In this document: in pieces, positions 17,251 through 24,929 of the stretch | Position numbering within the stretch: position 1 is the stretch's first letter | Layout: every line of letters begins with the position of its first letter | DNA from: Sphaerotilus sp. | GTDB lineage: Bacteria; Pseudomonadota; Gammaproteobacteria; Burkholderiales; Burkholderiaceae_C | Assembly (NCBI RefSeq): GCF_013299175.1 | Contig: NZ_JAAFKF010000018.1 | Location: forward strand, 1-46,349 | DNA: 46,349 nucleotides | Reading direction: 5' to 3' | The notes under the pieces: generated by a model | Told to the model about the DNA's origin: nothing | Seen by the model: the letters and a program-made list of their open reading frames with translations, nothing else | Databases searched by the model: none | Program-made: the position numbers and the translations under genes

Positions 17251-18669
17251 ATGTCTTCCTTGTCATCCGGATCCATGATGCCGTCCTCCCGTGGCGGTGA
17301 CGACGAGGTGGCGCGCCTGCGCGTCCCTCCCCATTCGGTCGAAGCCGAGCAAAGCGTGCTGGGCGGTCTGCTGCTCGACAACAGCGCCTCCGACCGCGCT
17401 GGCGACCTGCTCACCGACAACGATTTCTACCGCTACGAACACAAGCTGATCTACGCGGCCATCATGGCCCTCATCAGCGGCAACAAGCCCGCCGACGTGA
17501 TCACGGTGTTCGAGCACCTGCAAAGTCTGGGCAAGTCCGACGATGTGGGCGGCCTGGGCTACCTGAACGCCCTGGCCAACAGCGTGCCCGGTGCGGCCAA
17601 CCTGCGCCGCTACGCCGAGATCGTCCGCGAGCGGGCCATCCTGCGCAAGCTGGTCGAGACCAGCGACGAGATCGCCACCAAGGCGCTGAACCCGCAGGGC
17701 ACGCCCGTGTCGATCATCCTCGACGAGGCCGAGAGCAAGATCTTCAAGATCGGCGAGGAAGGCTCGCGCAACAAGCAAGGCTTCCATTCGCTCGACAACC
17801 TGGTCGTCTCGCTGATCGACCGCGTGCAGGAACTGGCCGACAGTGGGGCTGGCGAAGTGACGGGCGTGCCCAGCGGTTTCATCGACCTCGACCGCATGAC
17901 GGCGGGGTTCCAGGGCGGGGATCTGATCATCCTGGCGGCGCGGCCCTCGATGGGGAAGACCGCATTTGCGCTCAACATCGCCGAACACGTCGCCGTCAAG
18001 GAGCGCAAGCCCGTCGTCGTGTTCTCGATGGAAATGGGTGCGTCGCAACTGGCGCTGCGGATGGTCGGCTCGCTGGGCCGCATCGACCAGCAGCACCTGC
18101 GCACCGGCGCGCTGAATGACGACGAGTGGGGACGGCTGTCCGAGGTGCTGGACCTGTTGCACGGCGTTCACCTGTTCATCGACGAAACGCCTGCGCTGAC
18201 GCCGGGTGAAGTCCGTGCCCGTGCCCGCCGGCAGGCGCGCCAGTTCGGGCAGCTCGGGCTGATCGTGGTGGACTACCTGCAGCTCATGAGCGGCTCCGGC
18301 TCCAGCAGCGGCGAGAACCGGGCAACCGAGATCAGCGAGATTTCACGCGGTCTGAAGGCGCTGGCGAAGGAGTTGCAGTGCCCCGTGATCGCGCTGTCGC
18401 AGCTCAACCGGTCGGTGGAAACACGGACCGACAAGCGGCCGATGATGAGCGATCTTCGCGAATCTGGTGCTATTGAGCAGGATGCAGACGTAATTATGTT
18501 CATCTACCGAGATGATTACTACAACAAGGAGTCCAAAGAACCGGGTGTCGCCGAGATCGTCATCGGCAAGCAGCGAAACGGCCCGGTCGGCACGGTGAAG
18601 CTCGCCTTCATGAAACCGCTGACCAAGTTCGAGAATCTGGCGCCGGGCAGCTACGGCGGTGAGTACTAA
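17251..18669 (+). CDS. dnaB: Replicative DNA helicase DnaB
   Basis: Hexameric 5'-3' helicase that unwinds DNA at the replication fork. The 472-aa product has the N-terminal helical domain (HSVEAEQSVLGGLLLDN), the linker, and the RecA-like motor with Walker A RPSMGKTAFALN (near residue 232), Walker B LIVVDYLQLM and the late motif SDLRESGAIEQDADVIMF. It is intein-free. Codon use switches abruptly to A/T-ending codons at 18451-18516, inside that late motif, then returns to normal. ATGs at 17275 and 17278 are alternative starts. It lies downstream of the rplI terminator. Confidence 0.97.
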   Translation: MSSLSSGSMMPSSRGGDDEVARLRVPPHSVEAEQSVLGGLLLDNSASDRAGDLLTDNDFYRYEHKLIYAAIMALISGNKPADVITVFEHLQSLGKSDDVGGLGYLNALANSVPGAANLRRYAEIVRERAILRKLVETSDEIATKALNPQGTPVSIILDEAESKIFKIGEEGSRNKQGFHSLDNLVVSLIDRVQELADSGAGEVTGVPSGFIDLDRMTAGFQGGDLIILAARPSMGKTAFALNIAEHVAVKERKPVVVFSMEMGASQLALRMVGSLGRIDQQHLRTGALNDDEWGRLSEVLDLLHGVHLFIDETPALTPGEVRARARRQARQFGQLGLIVVDYLQLMSGSGSSSGENRATEISEISRGLKALAKELQCPVIALSQLNRSVETRTDKRPMMSDLRESGAIEQDADVIMFIYRDDYYNKESKEPGVAEIVIGKQRNGPVGTVKLAFMKPLTKFENLAPGSYGGEY

Positions 18670-18746
18670 ACCAGCGCACGTTGGCAGGGACCGGCGCGGC
18701 AAAGGTAAAGTGCGGGGTTTCGCCTTTTCTCGACAGGACCATTCCC

Positions 18747-19160
18747 ATGAAGACCAAGCCCGTATTGACGCTGGACGACACCCGCCGCATCGCCCAGGCC
18801 GCTGAAGCCGAAGCCGCACGCAACCAGTGGGCCGTGACGATCGCGATCGTCGATGACGGTGGGCATCTGCTGTGGTTGCAGCGCCTGGATGGTGCCGCCC
18901 CGCTGTCCGCCCACATCGCGCCCGCCAAGGCCCACACCGCCGCCCTCGGCCAGCGCGAGTCGCGGGTCTACGAAGAAATGATCAACCAGGGCCGGGTCTC
19001 GTTCCTGAGCGTGCCGGCGGTGGCGGGCTTGCTGGAAGGTGGCGTGCCGATCCTGGTGCAGGGTGTCTGTGTCGGTGCCGTGGGGGTCAGCGGCGTCAAG
19101 TCCAGCGAAGATGCACAGGTCGCACGCGCCGGCATCGCGGCACTCGCCACCGGAGCCTGA
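18747..19160 (+). CDS. GlcG/HbpS-family protein
   Basis: Small alpha/beta protein of 137 aa from the GlcG/HbpS family (DUF336). Members include heme-binding HbpS and GlcG of the glycolate operon, but most have no proven function. Family features seen are LTLDDTRRIAQAAEAEA at the N-terminus, VAIVDDGG-like AIVDDGGHLL, and the Gly-rich C-terminal half GGVPILVQGVCVGAVGVSG. There is no signal peptide, so it should be cytoplasmic. The dut GTG start follows 3 nt after its stop, so the two are probably cotranscribed. Confidence 0.85.
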   Translation: MKTKPVLTLDDTRRIAQAAEAEAARNQWAVTIAIVDDGGHLLWLQRLDGAAPLSAHIAPAKAHTAALGQRESRVYEEMINQGRVSFLSVPAVAGLLEGGVPILVQGVCVGAVGVSGVKSSEDAQVARAGIAALATGA

Positions 19161-19163
19161 GCG

Positions 19164-19646
19164 GTGTTCGGGCCGGATGTCGAGGTCAAGGTGCTGGATG
19201 CACGGCTGCAGACCTGGGGGCTGCCGCGCTACCAGAGCGAGCAGGCGGCGGGCATCGACCTGATCGCGTGTCTGGATGCGCCGCTGGAGATCCATCCGCA
19301 GGCCCCCGCCCAGCTCATTCCCACCGGGCTGGCGCTGCACATGAACAGCGCGGGCTTCTGCGCCGTGATCGTGCCGCGCTCGGGTCTGGGGCACAAGAAG
19401 GGGCTGATCCTGGGCAACAGCATCGGGGTCATCGACGCGGACTACATGGCCCAGTGCTACGTGAGTGTCTGGAACCGCAACCCCGCGGGTGAACCCATCG
19501 TCATCCAGCCAGGCGACCGCATTGCGCAGATGCTGTTCGTGCCGATCCTGCGGCCGCGGCTGGTCGTCGTGGACGAGTTCGCGGCCAGCAGCGAGCGGGG
19601 CGTGGGTGGATTCGGTTCGACCGGTGTGACCAGCGCGCCCGCCTGA
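19164..19646 (+). CDS. dut: Deoxyuridine 5'-triphosphate nucleotidohydrolase
   Basis: Trimeric dUTPase that removes dUTP and supplies dUMP for thymidylate synthesis. All five family motifs are present: AAGIDL, PRSGLGHKKGL, GVIDADY, GDRIAQM and the mobile C-terminal RGVGGFGSTG. The 160-aa length is usual. It starts with GTG right after the GlcG/HbpS-like gene; the first residues (MFGPDVEVKVLDARL) match the family N-terminus, so no longer start is needed. Confidence 0.96.
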   Translation: MFGPDVEVKVLDARLQTWGLPRYQSEQAAGIDLIACLDAPLEIHPQAPAQLIPTGLALHMNSAGFCAVIVPRSGLGHKKGLILGNSIGVIDADYMAQCYVSVWNRNPAGEPIVIQPGDRIAQMLFVPILRPRLVVVDEFAASSERGVGGFGSTGVTSAPA

Positions 19647-19674
19647 GCGCGTGGTGTGAACCGGGCAGGGCCAG

Positions 19675-20211
19675 TCAGTGCAGGGTGGTTCCGGGTGGCA
19701 CCACGCTGAACAGACCCCCTTCGCCCGCACCGTCGCCGACGCTGCCCTGGGCGATCTCGGCCTCGGTGGCCTCGCGCACGCCGCGGACCTCCAACTGCAG
19801 CACCAGCGCCACGCCGGCCAGCGGGTGGTTGCCGTCCAGCACGACGTGGGTGTCGTAGACCTCGGTGACGGTGTAGATCACGTCGGCGGGCATGTCGGGG
19901 GTGGCGCTGCCGGGCGGTGGTCCCTCGAACTGCATGCCGGGGGACACCTCGTCCGGGAAAATGGTGCGTTCTTCGAAGAAGACCAGCTCGGCGTGGTATT
20001 CACCGAAGGCGTGCTCGGGTTCGAGGTGGAGGGTGTTCTGGTATCCGACACCCTGGCCGGTGAGGACTTCTTCGACCTTGGCGAACAGGTCGTCGCCACC
20101 GAAATAGAACTCGACCGGATCGCCAAGATCATCGATCAATTGGCCGTGGGCGTCTTCGAGTCGCCAGGTCAGGCTGACGACACAAGGGGCTGAGATTTGC
20201 ATGGGCGACAT
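19675..20211 (-). CDS. FKBP-type peptidyl-prolyl isomerase, SlyD/SlpA-like
   Basis: Predicted cytoplasmic prolyl isomerase and chaperone of about 178 aa. The FKBP domain is interrupted by the insert-in-flap typical of SlyD: DDLGDPVEFYFGG, then YQNTLHLEPEHAFGEY at the junction, and the returning strands NHPLAGVALVLQLEVRGV. The His-rich metal-binding tail of E. coli SlyD is absent; the tail is acidic and Gly-rich. Three close starts are possible (20214, 20211, 20202); the last gives MQISAPCVVSLTW, nearest the family N-terminus. It is divergent from the cupin gene at 20268 and convergent with dut. Confidence 0.87.
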   Translation of the reverse strand: MSPMQISAPCVVSLTWRLEDAHGQLIDDLGDPVEFYFGGDDLFAKVEEVLTGQGVGYQNTLHLEPEHAFGEYHAELVFFEERTIFPDEVSPGMQFEGPPPGSATPDMPADVIYTVTEVYDTHVVLDGNHPLAGVALVLQLEVRGVREATEAEIAQGSVGDGAGEGGLFSVVPPGTTLH

Positions 20212-20267
20212 CATCGCATGTCGCGCGCGCCCGCGAGCCGGTGCCAGCGGGCCGGCACAATGTGGGG

Positions 20268-21479
20268 ATGAACCCACTTTCCGGCCTCCCGTTGCGGCAA
20301 CACCCCGATGCCGCCGTCCCTTCGCTCGACCAACCCGCTGTGCTGCTGGGTGGTCTGAGTCCGTCCGACTTCATGCAGCAACACTGGCAGCGCGCACCGC
20401 TGCTCGTGCGCCAGGCCCTGCCGGGTGTGCAGCCGCCGCTGACGCGTGCCGAGCTGTTCAAGCTGGCCGAGGGCGAGGAGGTCGAATCCCGGCTCGTGAC
20501 GCGCCGCGGCCGTGGTGCCGACGAATCGTGGCAGCTTGAACGCGGCCCGCTGGCGCGGCGTCGCCTGCCGCCGCTGAAGCAGCCGGACTGGACCGTGCTC
20601 GTGCAAGGGCTGGAGCAGCACCTGCCGAGTGCGCAGGCGATGCTTGCTCAGTTCCGCTTCATCCCGCAGGCCCGGCTGGACGATCTGATGATTTCCTGGG
20701 CAGCGGAGGGCGGCGGAGTCGGGCCGCATTTCGATTCCTACGACGTGTTCCTGATCCAGGTGCAGGGCCAGCGCCGCTGGCGCATCGGTCGCATGGCGGA
20801 TGCACGCATCCGCCCGGACCTGCCAGTGAAGATCATCGAGAACTTCCAGCCGGAGCAGGAATGGGTGCTCTCGCCGGGGGACATGCTCTACCTGCCGCCG
20901 GGCTGGGCACATGACGGCGATGCGGTGGACGGCGAGTGCATGACGTGCTCGGTGGGGTTCCGCTCTCCGTCGCAGGCCGAGCTGGCCCGTGAAACCTTGC
21001 TGCGTCTGGCCGACGCTGTCGAGGACGATGATGCGCAAGAGGGCGCCCGCCCCGCCGTCTATGCCGATCCTGGACAGACGGCCACCGCCGAGCCCGGGCG
21101 CATTCCGGCTGGGCTGGTGCGGTTTGCAGCCGACGGGTTGCGGCGTGTGCTGGAAGAGCCTGGTGCGCTGGAGCGGGCCTTGGGCGAATACCTGAGCGAG
21201 CCGAAACCGAGCGTGAGCTTCGCGTTCGGTGATCCGCTGCCCGCCGGCTGTGGGGTCGTGCTGGATGCACGCAGTTGTCTGCTGTATGACGAGCACCACA
21301 TCTTCATGAACGGCGATGCCTGGCATGCGGCAGATGCGGATGCCCAGGTGCTGCGGCGGCTGGCGGATGCGCGTCAACTGGATGCGGTGGAGATGGCAGC
21401 GGTCAGCGATGTGGTGCGGGCGCTGCTGGAGCAGTGGTGTGACGACGGTTGGGTACACCCTTTGGCGTCGCGTGGATGA
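20268..21479 (+). CDS. JmjC/cupin ribosomal-protein oxygenase (RoxA/YcfD-like)
   Basis: Fe(II)/2-oxoglutarate-dependent oxygenase. E. coli YcfD/RoxA hydroxylates an arginine of ribosomal protein uL16. The 403-aa product has the iron-binding facial triad H154-x-D156 (GPHFDSYDVF) and H215 (PPGWAHDGD), the strand DVFLIQVQGQRRWRIG, and a C-terminal helical/winged region as in YcfD. It begins near MNPLSGLPL with LSPSDFMQQHWQRAPLLVRQA, a strong family motif. A CACAAT hexamer lies 6 nt before the ATG without a ribosome-binding site. Substrate identity is inferred from the family. Confidence 0.9.
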   Translation: MNPLSGLPLRQHPDAAVPSLDQPAVLLGGLSPSDFMQQHWQRAPLLVRQALPGVQPPLTRAELFKLAEGEEVESRLVTRRGRGADESWQLERGPLARRRLPPLKQPDWTVLVQGLEQHLPSAQAMLAQFRFIPQARLDDLMISWAAEGGGVGPHFDSYDVFLIQVQGQRRWRIGRMADARIRPDLPVKIIENFQPEQEWVLSPGDMLYLPPGWAHDGDAVDGECMTCSVGFRSPSQAELARETLLRLADAVEDDDAQEGARPAVYADPGQTATAEPGRIPAGLVRFAADGLRRVLEEPGALERALGEYLSEPKPSVSFAFGDPLPAGCGVVLDARSCLLYDEHHIFMNGDAWHAADADAQVLRRLADARQLDAVEMAAVSDVVRALLEQWCDDGWVHPLASRG

Positions 21480-21646
21480 CACACTCGTGGGTGGCACGGC
21501 TGCAAGCGCGTCAGGCTGGGCACGCCAGCGCGGTAGCATGATTGCCGCATAGCAGCCGGGCCGCACCATCCTCTAGTACGGAGTGGAGGCGGTCCGGCGC
21601 TCTTGGACTGACCGGGGCCGTAAGAAGCCGCAATGGTTTCGTTATG

Positions 21647-21652
21647 TATAAT
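21647..21652 (+). promoter_or_regulatory. Putative -10 element (TATAAT)
   Basis: A consensus TATAAT with transcription expected near 21659. It could drive the candidate short peptide at 21665 and the lipoprotein at 21788. No clear -35 at 16-18 nt spacing. Confidence 0.5.
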
Positions 21653-21664
21653 GGAAGGCTGGGT

Positions 21665-21757
21665 ATGGAAATGCTCGAGCTTTTCATTCCCGTGAAGGCG
21701 CTTGATGACTGGATGCTGGCTAAGCAACTCGTCAGAGAGGCCGTCAATTACCGGTAA
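21665..21757 (+). CDS. Candidate 30-aa peptide
   Basis: ATG 21665 opens a 30-residue frame beginning MEMLELFIPVKALDDWML and ending VNYR, with alternating hydrophobic and charged residues that could form an amphipathic helix. A TATAAT lies 12 nt upstream. An in-frame ATG at 21644 would make it 37 aa but would fall in the -10 box. Its stop codon lies inside the 21745-21760 palindrome. I do not recognise it; it may be chance in a regulatory region. Confidence 0.3.
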   Translation: MEMLELFIPVKALDDWMLAKQLVREAVNYR

Positions 21758-21760
21758 TTG
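21745..21760. promoter_or_regulatory. Perfect 16-bp palindrome, possible operator
   Basis: CAATTACCGGTAATTG reads identically on both strands. It lies 27 bp before the lipoprotein ATG, where a repressor or activator dimer could bind. Its AT-rich arms stand out against the GC-rich genome. No known regulator consensus is recognised. Confidence 0.5.
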
Positions 21761-21787
21761 TTAGACTCTTTGACTGAGGAATAAATC

Positions 21788-22039
21788 ATGAACAAGTCGC
21801 TCCTGATGGCCGCCGTGATCGCTGCTGTTGCCCTGGCCGCTTGCGGCAAGAAAGAAGAAGTTGCTGCTGCTGCCGCTCCGGCTGTGGACGCCGCTGCTTC
21901 GATGGCTGCTCCGGCTGCATCGGCTGTTGCTGACGCTGCCGCTTCGGCTGCTGCCAGCGTGGCTGACGCCGCTTCCGGCGCTGCTGCTGCTGTGGCGGGT
22001 GCCGCTTCGGCCGCTGTGGACGCTGCTGCTTCCAAGTAA
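21788..22039 (+). CDS. Ala-rich small lipoprotein
   Basis: Predicted envelope lipoprotein of 83 aa. The signal peptide MNKSLLMAAVIAAVALAAC has a lipobox LAAC (Cys19) followed by GKKEE. The mature part is almost entirely Ala with Val, Ser and Asp in irregular repeats (VADAAAS, VAGAAS), probably one long helix, and it ends in Lys. Alanine is often encoded by GCT here, unlike the GCC/GCG of most neighbours but like the ribosomal genes, which hints at high expression. GAGGA lies 7 nt before ATG. A strong terminator follows, so it is probably a monocistronic, abundant message. Function unknown; size and terminal Lys recall Lpp/OprI-type proteins. Confidence 0.8.
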   Translation: MNKSLLMAAVIAAVALAACGKKEEVAAAAAPAVDAAASMAAPAASAVADAAASAAASVADAASGAAAAVAGAASAAVDAAASK

Positions 22040-22056
22040 GCAACCGTCCGCACATG

Positions 22057-22084
22057 AAAAAGCCGCCGTGAGGCGGCTTTTTTT
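22057..22084. terminator. Strong bidirectional terminator
   Basis: AAAAAGCCGCC, a GTGA loop and GGCGGCTTTTTTT. It ends the lipoprotein message on the plus strand and can also end the dapA-bamC transcript, whose last stop is at 22133 on the minus strand. Confidence 0.9.
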
Positions 22085-22132
22085 CGTTTGCATGGAGCTT
22101 GGATGCGGCGCGGGGTCGCGCCGCCAGAAACC

Positions 22133-23326
22133 TCAACGCAACTCGTTGACCAGTAACTGGACAATATGGCGTGCGCCCTCATCCTTGGTGGTTGCAGCCT
22201 TGTCGTCGAGTATCGAAACCGCCGTGGTGGTGCTGCCGTCGGCTGTCAACTTGAGACGGTACCGCGTGCCCCTGAGGTCTTCCTTGCGTGCGCCACCGAA
22301 TACCCGCGAGAAGAAGCCCGGGTCTTCCTGGCCAGCCAGCTTGGGATCGACGTAGCGCACCAGATACACGTTTTGTGCGCGGTCACGCTCTTCCACGGTG
22401 AAGCTGCCACGGTCCAGCGCGAGGCCGACCCGGCGCCAGCTCCGCTCCAGGTTGTCGTCAATTTGCAACGATGCACCCGGTGCAGCGTCCAGCACCCGTG
22501 CCCGCGGTGCGGCCGATGGTGTTGCACTGACGGCACGGGTGGCGGACTCCACGGCTTGGGCGCTGCTTGACTTGCCCATGTCTTCCGCGCCCGTCAGCTT
22601 GAGCATCAGCCGGGCCAGCATCTCGGCTTCGAGGCTGGGATCGCTGGGTCGGCCTTGCCAGCGCAGGGATTCGCCTGTGCGTTCGATGCTGCCGACCTGC
22701 TCCATGCCACGGTGGCTGATGTAGATCTCGGTCACGTCGCCATTGCGCTCGACCCGCGTGCGGTAGCGGTCGCGTTCGCCCGTGTCGCGCAGCTTGTCGA
22801 ACACCTTGCCAACAGTGCGGCTGATGACATCATCGGGCAGCTTGGCGCGATTTTCGGTCCAGTCGGTTTCCATCACGCCGACCTGCGGCGTATCGACGGT
22901 CAGCGCAAAGCCGCTCTCTCGCCAGAAGGTGCGCAGCGTGCCCCAGACCTGGTCGGGCGTCTGGCGCACCACGAGCCAGCGCTGGTTGCCCGAGCGTTCG
23001 ATGCGGACCTCGTCGCTGGCCCGCGGTGCCGTGGCGGGGCTGGCGCTTGTCGCAGCGAGTGGCTGGGTGGATTCAGCCGCCTGCATCGCATTGGCGCTGA
23101 TGGCGCCGCCTGCGGGGGGCTGGTAGCGCGGGTCGCTCGACAACTGGGTCAGATCTGGCGGTACCTGCAGCGTGGGCGCGGGGGTGGCTGCCGCCGAGCG
23201 GTAATCGATCTTGCGCGATGTGAAGGAGTCCGACACGGCCGTGCAGCCGCCCAGGCCACAAGCGAACAGGGCTGCGGCCAGCGAGGCACGCACAGGGTGA
23301 CGCATGAACATCGGGTGGCTTTTCAT
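22133..23326 (-). CDS. bamC: Outer-membrane assembly lipoprotein BamC
   Basis: Accessory lipoprotein of the BAM complex that inserts beta-barrel proteins into the outer membrane. The 397-aa product has a lipoprotein signal ending LGGC (Cys28), an unstructured segment with DYRSAAATPAPTLQVPPDLTQL (the part that binds BamD in E. coli, here loosely similar), and two helix-grip domains (WLVVRQTPDQVWGTLRTF; and LERSWRRVGLALDRGSFTVEERDR). The start at 23326 lies one base after the dapA stop; internal ATGs at 23311 and 23305 are possible. The dapA-bamC order is conserved in proteobacteria. Confidence 0.92.
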   Translation of the reverse strand: MKSHPMFMRHPVRASLAAALFACGLGGCTAVSDSFTSRKIDYRSAAATPAPTLQVPPDLTQLSSDPRYQPPAGGAISANAMQAAESTQPLAATSASPATAPRASDEVRIERSGNQRWLVVRQTPDQVWGTLRTFWRESGFALTVDTPQVGVMETDWTENRAKLPDDVISRTVGKVFDKLRDTGERDRYRTRVERNGDVTEIYISHRGMEQVGSIERTGESLRWQGRPSDPSLEAEMLARLMLKLTGAEDMGKSSSAQAVESATRAVSATPSAAPRARVLDAAPGASLQIDDNLERSWRRVGLALDRGSFTVEERDRAQNVYLVRYVDPKLAGQEDPGFFSRVFGGARKEDLRGTRYRLKLTADGSTTTAVSILDDKAATTKDEGARHIVQLLVNELR

Positions 23327-23327
23327 C

Positions 23328-24209
23328 TCAGAGCAGGCCGGCTTCGCGCATCGCGCCTTCGAGCGGCTGGATCAGGCTGTCGGACATCGGCACCATCGGC
23401 AGGCGCAGCGCACCACCGCACAGGCCCATGCGCTGCATCGCCCACTTGACCGGCACCGGGTTGGGTTCGGCGAACAGCAGCTTGTTGAGCGACAGCAGCT
23501 TGAAGTGGATCGCGCGGGCGGTATTCGCATCGCCCGCGACCGCCGCGGCGCACAGGTCTGCCATGGCACGTGGAGCGATGTTGGCGGTGACGCTCACGTT
23601 GCCCTGGCCGCCCATCAGCATCAGCGCAATCGCCGTGCCGTCGTCGCCGGAGTAGACGCCGAAGCCCTTCGGGGCGTGCTTGACCAGCCAGCAGGCGCGC
23701 TCGATGTTGCCGGTCGCTTCCTTGATGCCGATCACGCCGGGCAGCTTGGCCAGACGCAGCGCCGTCTCGGGGAGCATGTCCGCAACCGTCCGGCCGGGCA
23801 CGTTGTAGAGCATCACGGGGATGTCCACGGCTTCGGTGATGGCCTTGAAGTGCTGGAACATGCCTTCCTGCGAAGGCTTGTTGTAGTAGGGGACGACGCT
23901 CAGCGTGCAGTCGGCGCCGACTTGCCGGGCGAACTTCGACAGCTCGATGGCCTCGCGGGTCGAGTTGCCGCCCGCGCCGGCCATCACGGGCACGCGGCCG
24001 GCGGTCTGCTCGACGGCGACGCGGATGATCTCGCAGTGCTCTTCCACCGACACGGTGGGGGACTCGCCGGTGGTGCCGACGACGCCGATGCAGGCCGTGC
24101 CTTCGGCGATGTGCCAGTCGATCAGGCGGCGCAGGCTGGGGTAGTCCACGCTGCCGTCTTCATGCATCGGCGTGACGAGTGCGACGATGCTGCCAATGAT
24201 CGGGTTCAT
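23328..24209 (-). CDS. dapA: 4-hydroxy-tetrahydrodipicolinate synthase
   Basis: Condenses pyruvate with aspartate semialdehyde in the first committed step of lysine and diaminopimelate synthesis. The 293-aa TIM-barrel protein shows GTTGESPTV, the catalytic Tyr135 in LYNVPGRT, and the Schiff-base Lys163 in GIKEATG. AAGGA lies about 10 nt before the ATG. The methyltransferase gene ends 28 bp upstream and bamC follows by one base, so the three are probably one transcript. Confidence 0.97.
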   Translation of the reverse strand: MNPIIGSIVALVTPMHEDGSVDYPSLRRLIDWHIAEGTACIGVVGTTGESPTVSVEEHCEIIRVAVEQTAGRVPVMAGAGGNSTREAIELSKFARQVGADCTLSVVPYYNKPSQEGMFQHFKAITEAVDIPVMLYNVPGRTVADMLPETALRLAKLPGVIGIKEATGNIERACWLVKHAPKGFGVYSGDDGTAIALMLMGGQGNVSVTANIAPRAMADLCAAAVAGDANTARAIHFKLLSLNKLLFAEPNPVPVKWAMQRMGLCGGALRLPMVPMSDSLIQPLEGAMREAGLL

Positions 24210-24237
24210 GTGAAATAGTCCTTGTGGTCTCGGGATT

Positions 24238-24816
24238 CTAACTGGCGTGCAACGGCCACCGCACCGGCTTGGCTGACGCATCGGCTGGCGCCGGGCGCAC
24301 GGCGGCGATGCGCTGCACGAAGCGCGCAGGGGTGTCGAGGAAGCCGTCCTCGTAGGCGATGACGCGCAGCGCCGGGCGCACCGCATCGAGCAACTCGCCC
24401 GGTTGCAGCAGGAAATCCGGGCGCGACGGCTTGCCCACACTGGCGTTGCCGTGGGCGAAGGTTTCGCAGAGCAGCACGCCGCTGGGCGCGACACTGGCCA
24501 CGATCCTGGGCAGCAGCGGGCGCCACAGGTAGTTCGTGACGATGACGGCGTCGAAGATCCGCCCGTCCAGCGGCCACGGCCCGGCCTCGATGTCGGCGAC
24601 GATCACCTCGGCCGCCACGCCGCGCAGGGTGTCCAGTGCCGCTGCGTCCCGGTCCACCGCCGTGACTTGGGCGCCGAGTGCGGCCAGGAAGCGCACATGC
24701 CGGCCGGAACCACAGGCCAAGTCCAGCACACGGGCTGGGTGGGCATCGTGTGCTGAACCGGGGATCAGGCCGGCATGGCGAACAATCCAGGGCGAGGCGT
24801 TCAGAAGCAGCTCCAC
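24238..24816 (-). CDS. Class I SAM-dependent methyltransferase
   Basis: Small methyltransferase of 192 aa. Motif I is [19 protein letters not shown], motif II includes VTAVDRD, and the downstream strands include [16 protein letters not shown]. It resembles TehB/UbiE-like small enzymes; the substrate cannot be told. It probably starts with GTG 24816, inside the end of the 42-aa membrane-protein gene, giving a 16-bp overlap. It lies directly upstream of dapA. Confidence 0.82.
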   Translation of the reverse strand: MELLLNASPWIVRHAGLIPGSAHDAHPARVLDLACGSGRHVRFLAALGAQVTAVDRDAAALDTLRGVAAEVIVADIEAGPWPLDGRIFDAVIVTNYLWRPLLPRIVASVAPSGVLLCETFAHGNASVGKPSRPDFLLQPGELLDAVRPALRVIAYEDGFLDTPARFVQRIAAVRPAPADASAKPVRWPLHAS

Positions 24817-24929
24817 AGGCGGTTGCCCAGATCGACGATCAGCGCCGGTTGCAGGTAGGCCGCGAACACCAGCCCCAGCGCCACCGCTGCCACGGCGCCC
24901 ACCAGCGCATGGCGCACGGTCGGCCTCAT
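24801..24929 (-). CDS. 42-aa single-pass membrane protein
   Basis: A short frame beginning MRPTVRHALVGAVAAVALG and ending NRLWSCF, with one strong hydrophobic segment (about 8-29). Its ATG overlaps the MFS stop (ATGA) and its 3' end overlaps the methyltransferase start, so it fills the gap exactly. That packing, plus the clean transmembrane profile, makes it a likely real gene that length cut-offs would miss. Function unknown; it may assist the MFS transporter encoded upstream. Confidence 0.6.
   Translation of the reverse strand: MRPTVRHALVGAVAAVALGLVFAAYLQPALIVDLGNRLWSCF

Larger units (their letters stand above)
21480..21787. other. Intergenic region with AT-richer regulatory island
   Basis: About 308 bp between the oxygenase gene and the Ala-rich lipoprotein. 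The first 150 bp are GC-rich with nothing recognisable. From about 21640 the base composition shifts to AT: it holds a TATAAT, a possible 30-aa reading frame, a perfect 16-bp palindrome and the ribosome-binding site (GAGGA) of the lipoprotein. No transposase or RNA family is recognisable. Confidence 0.6.
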
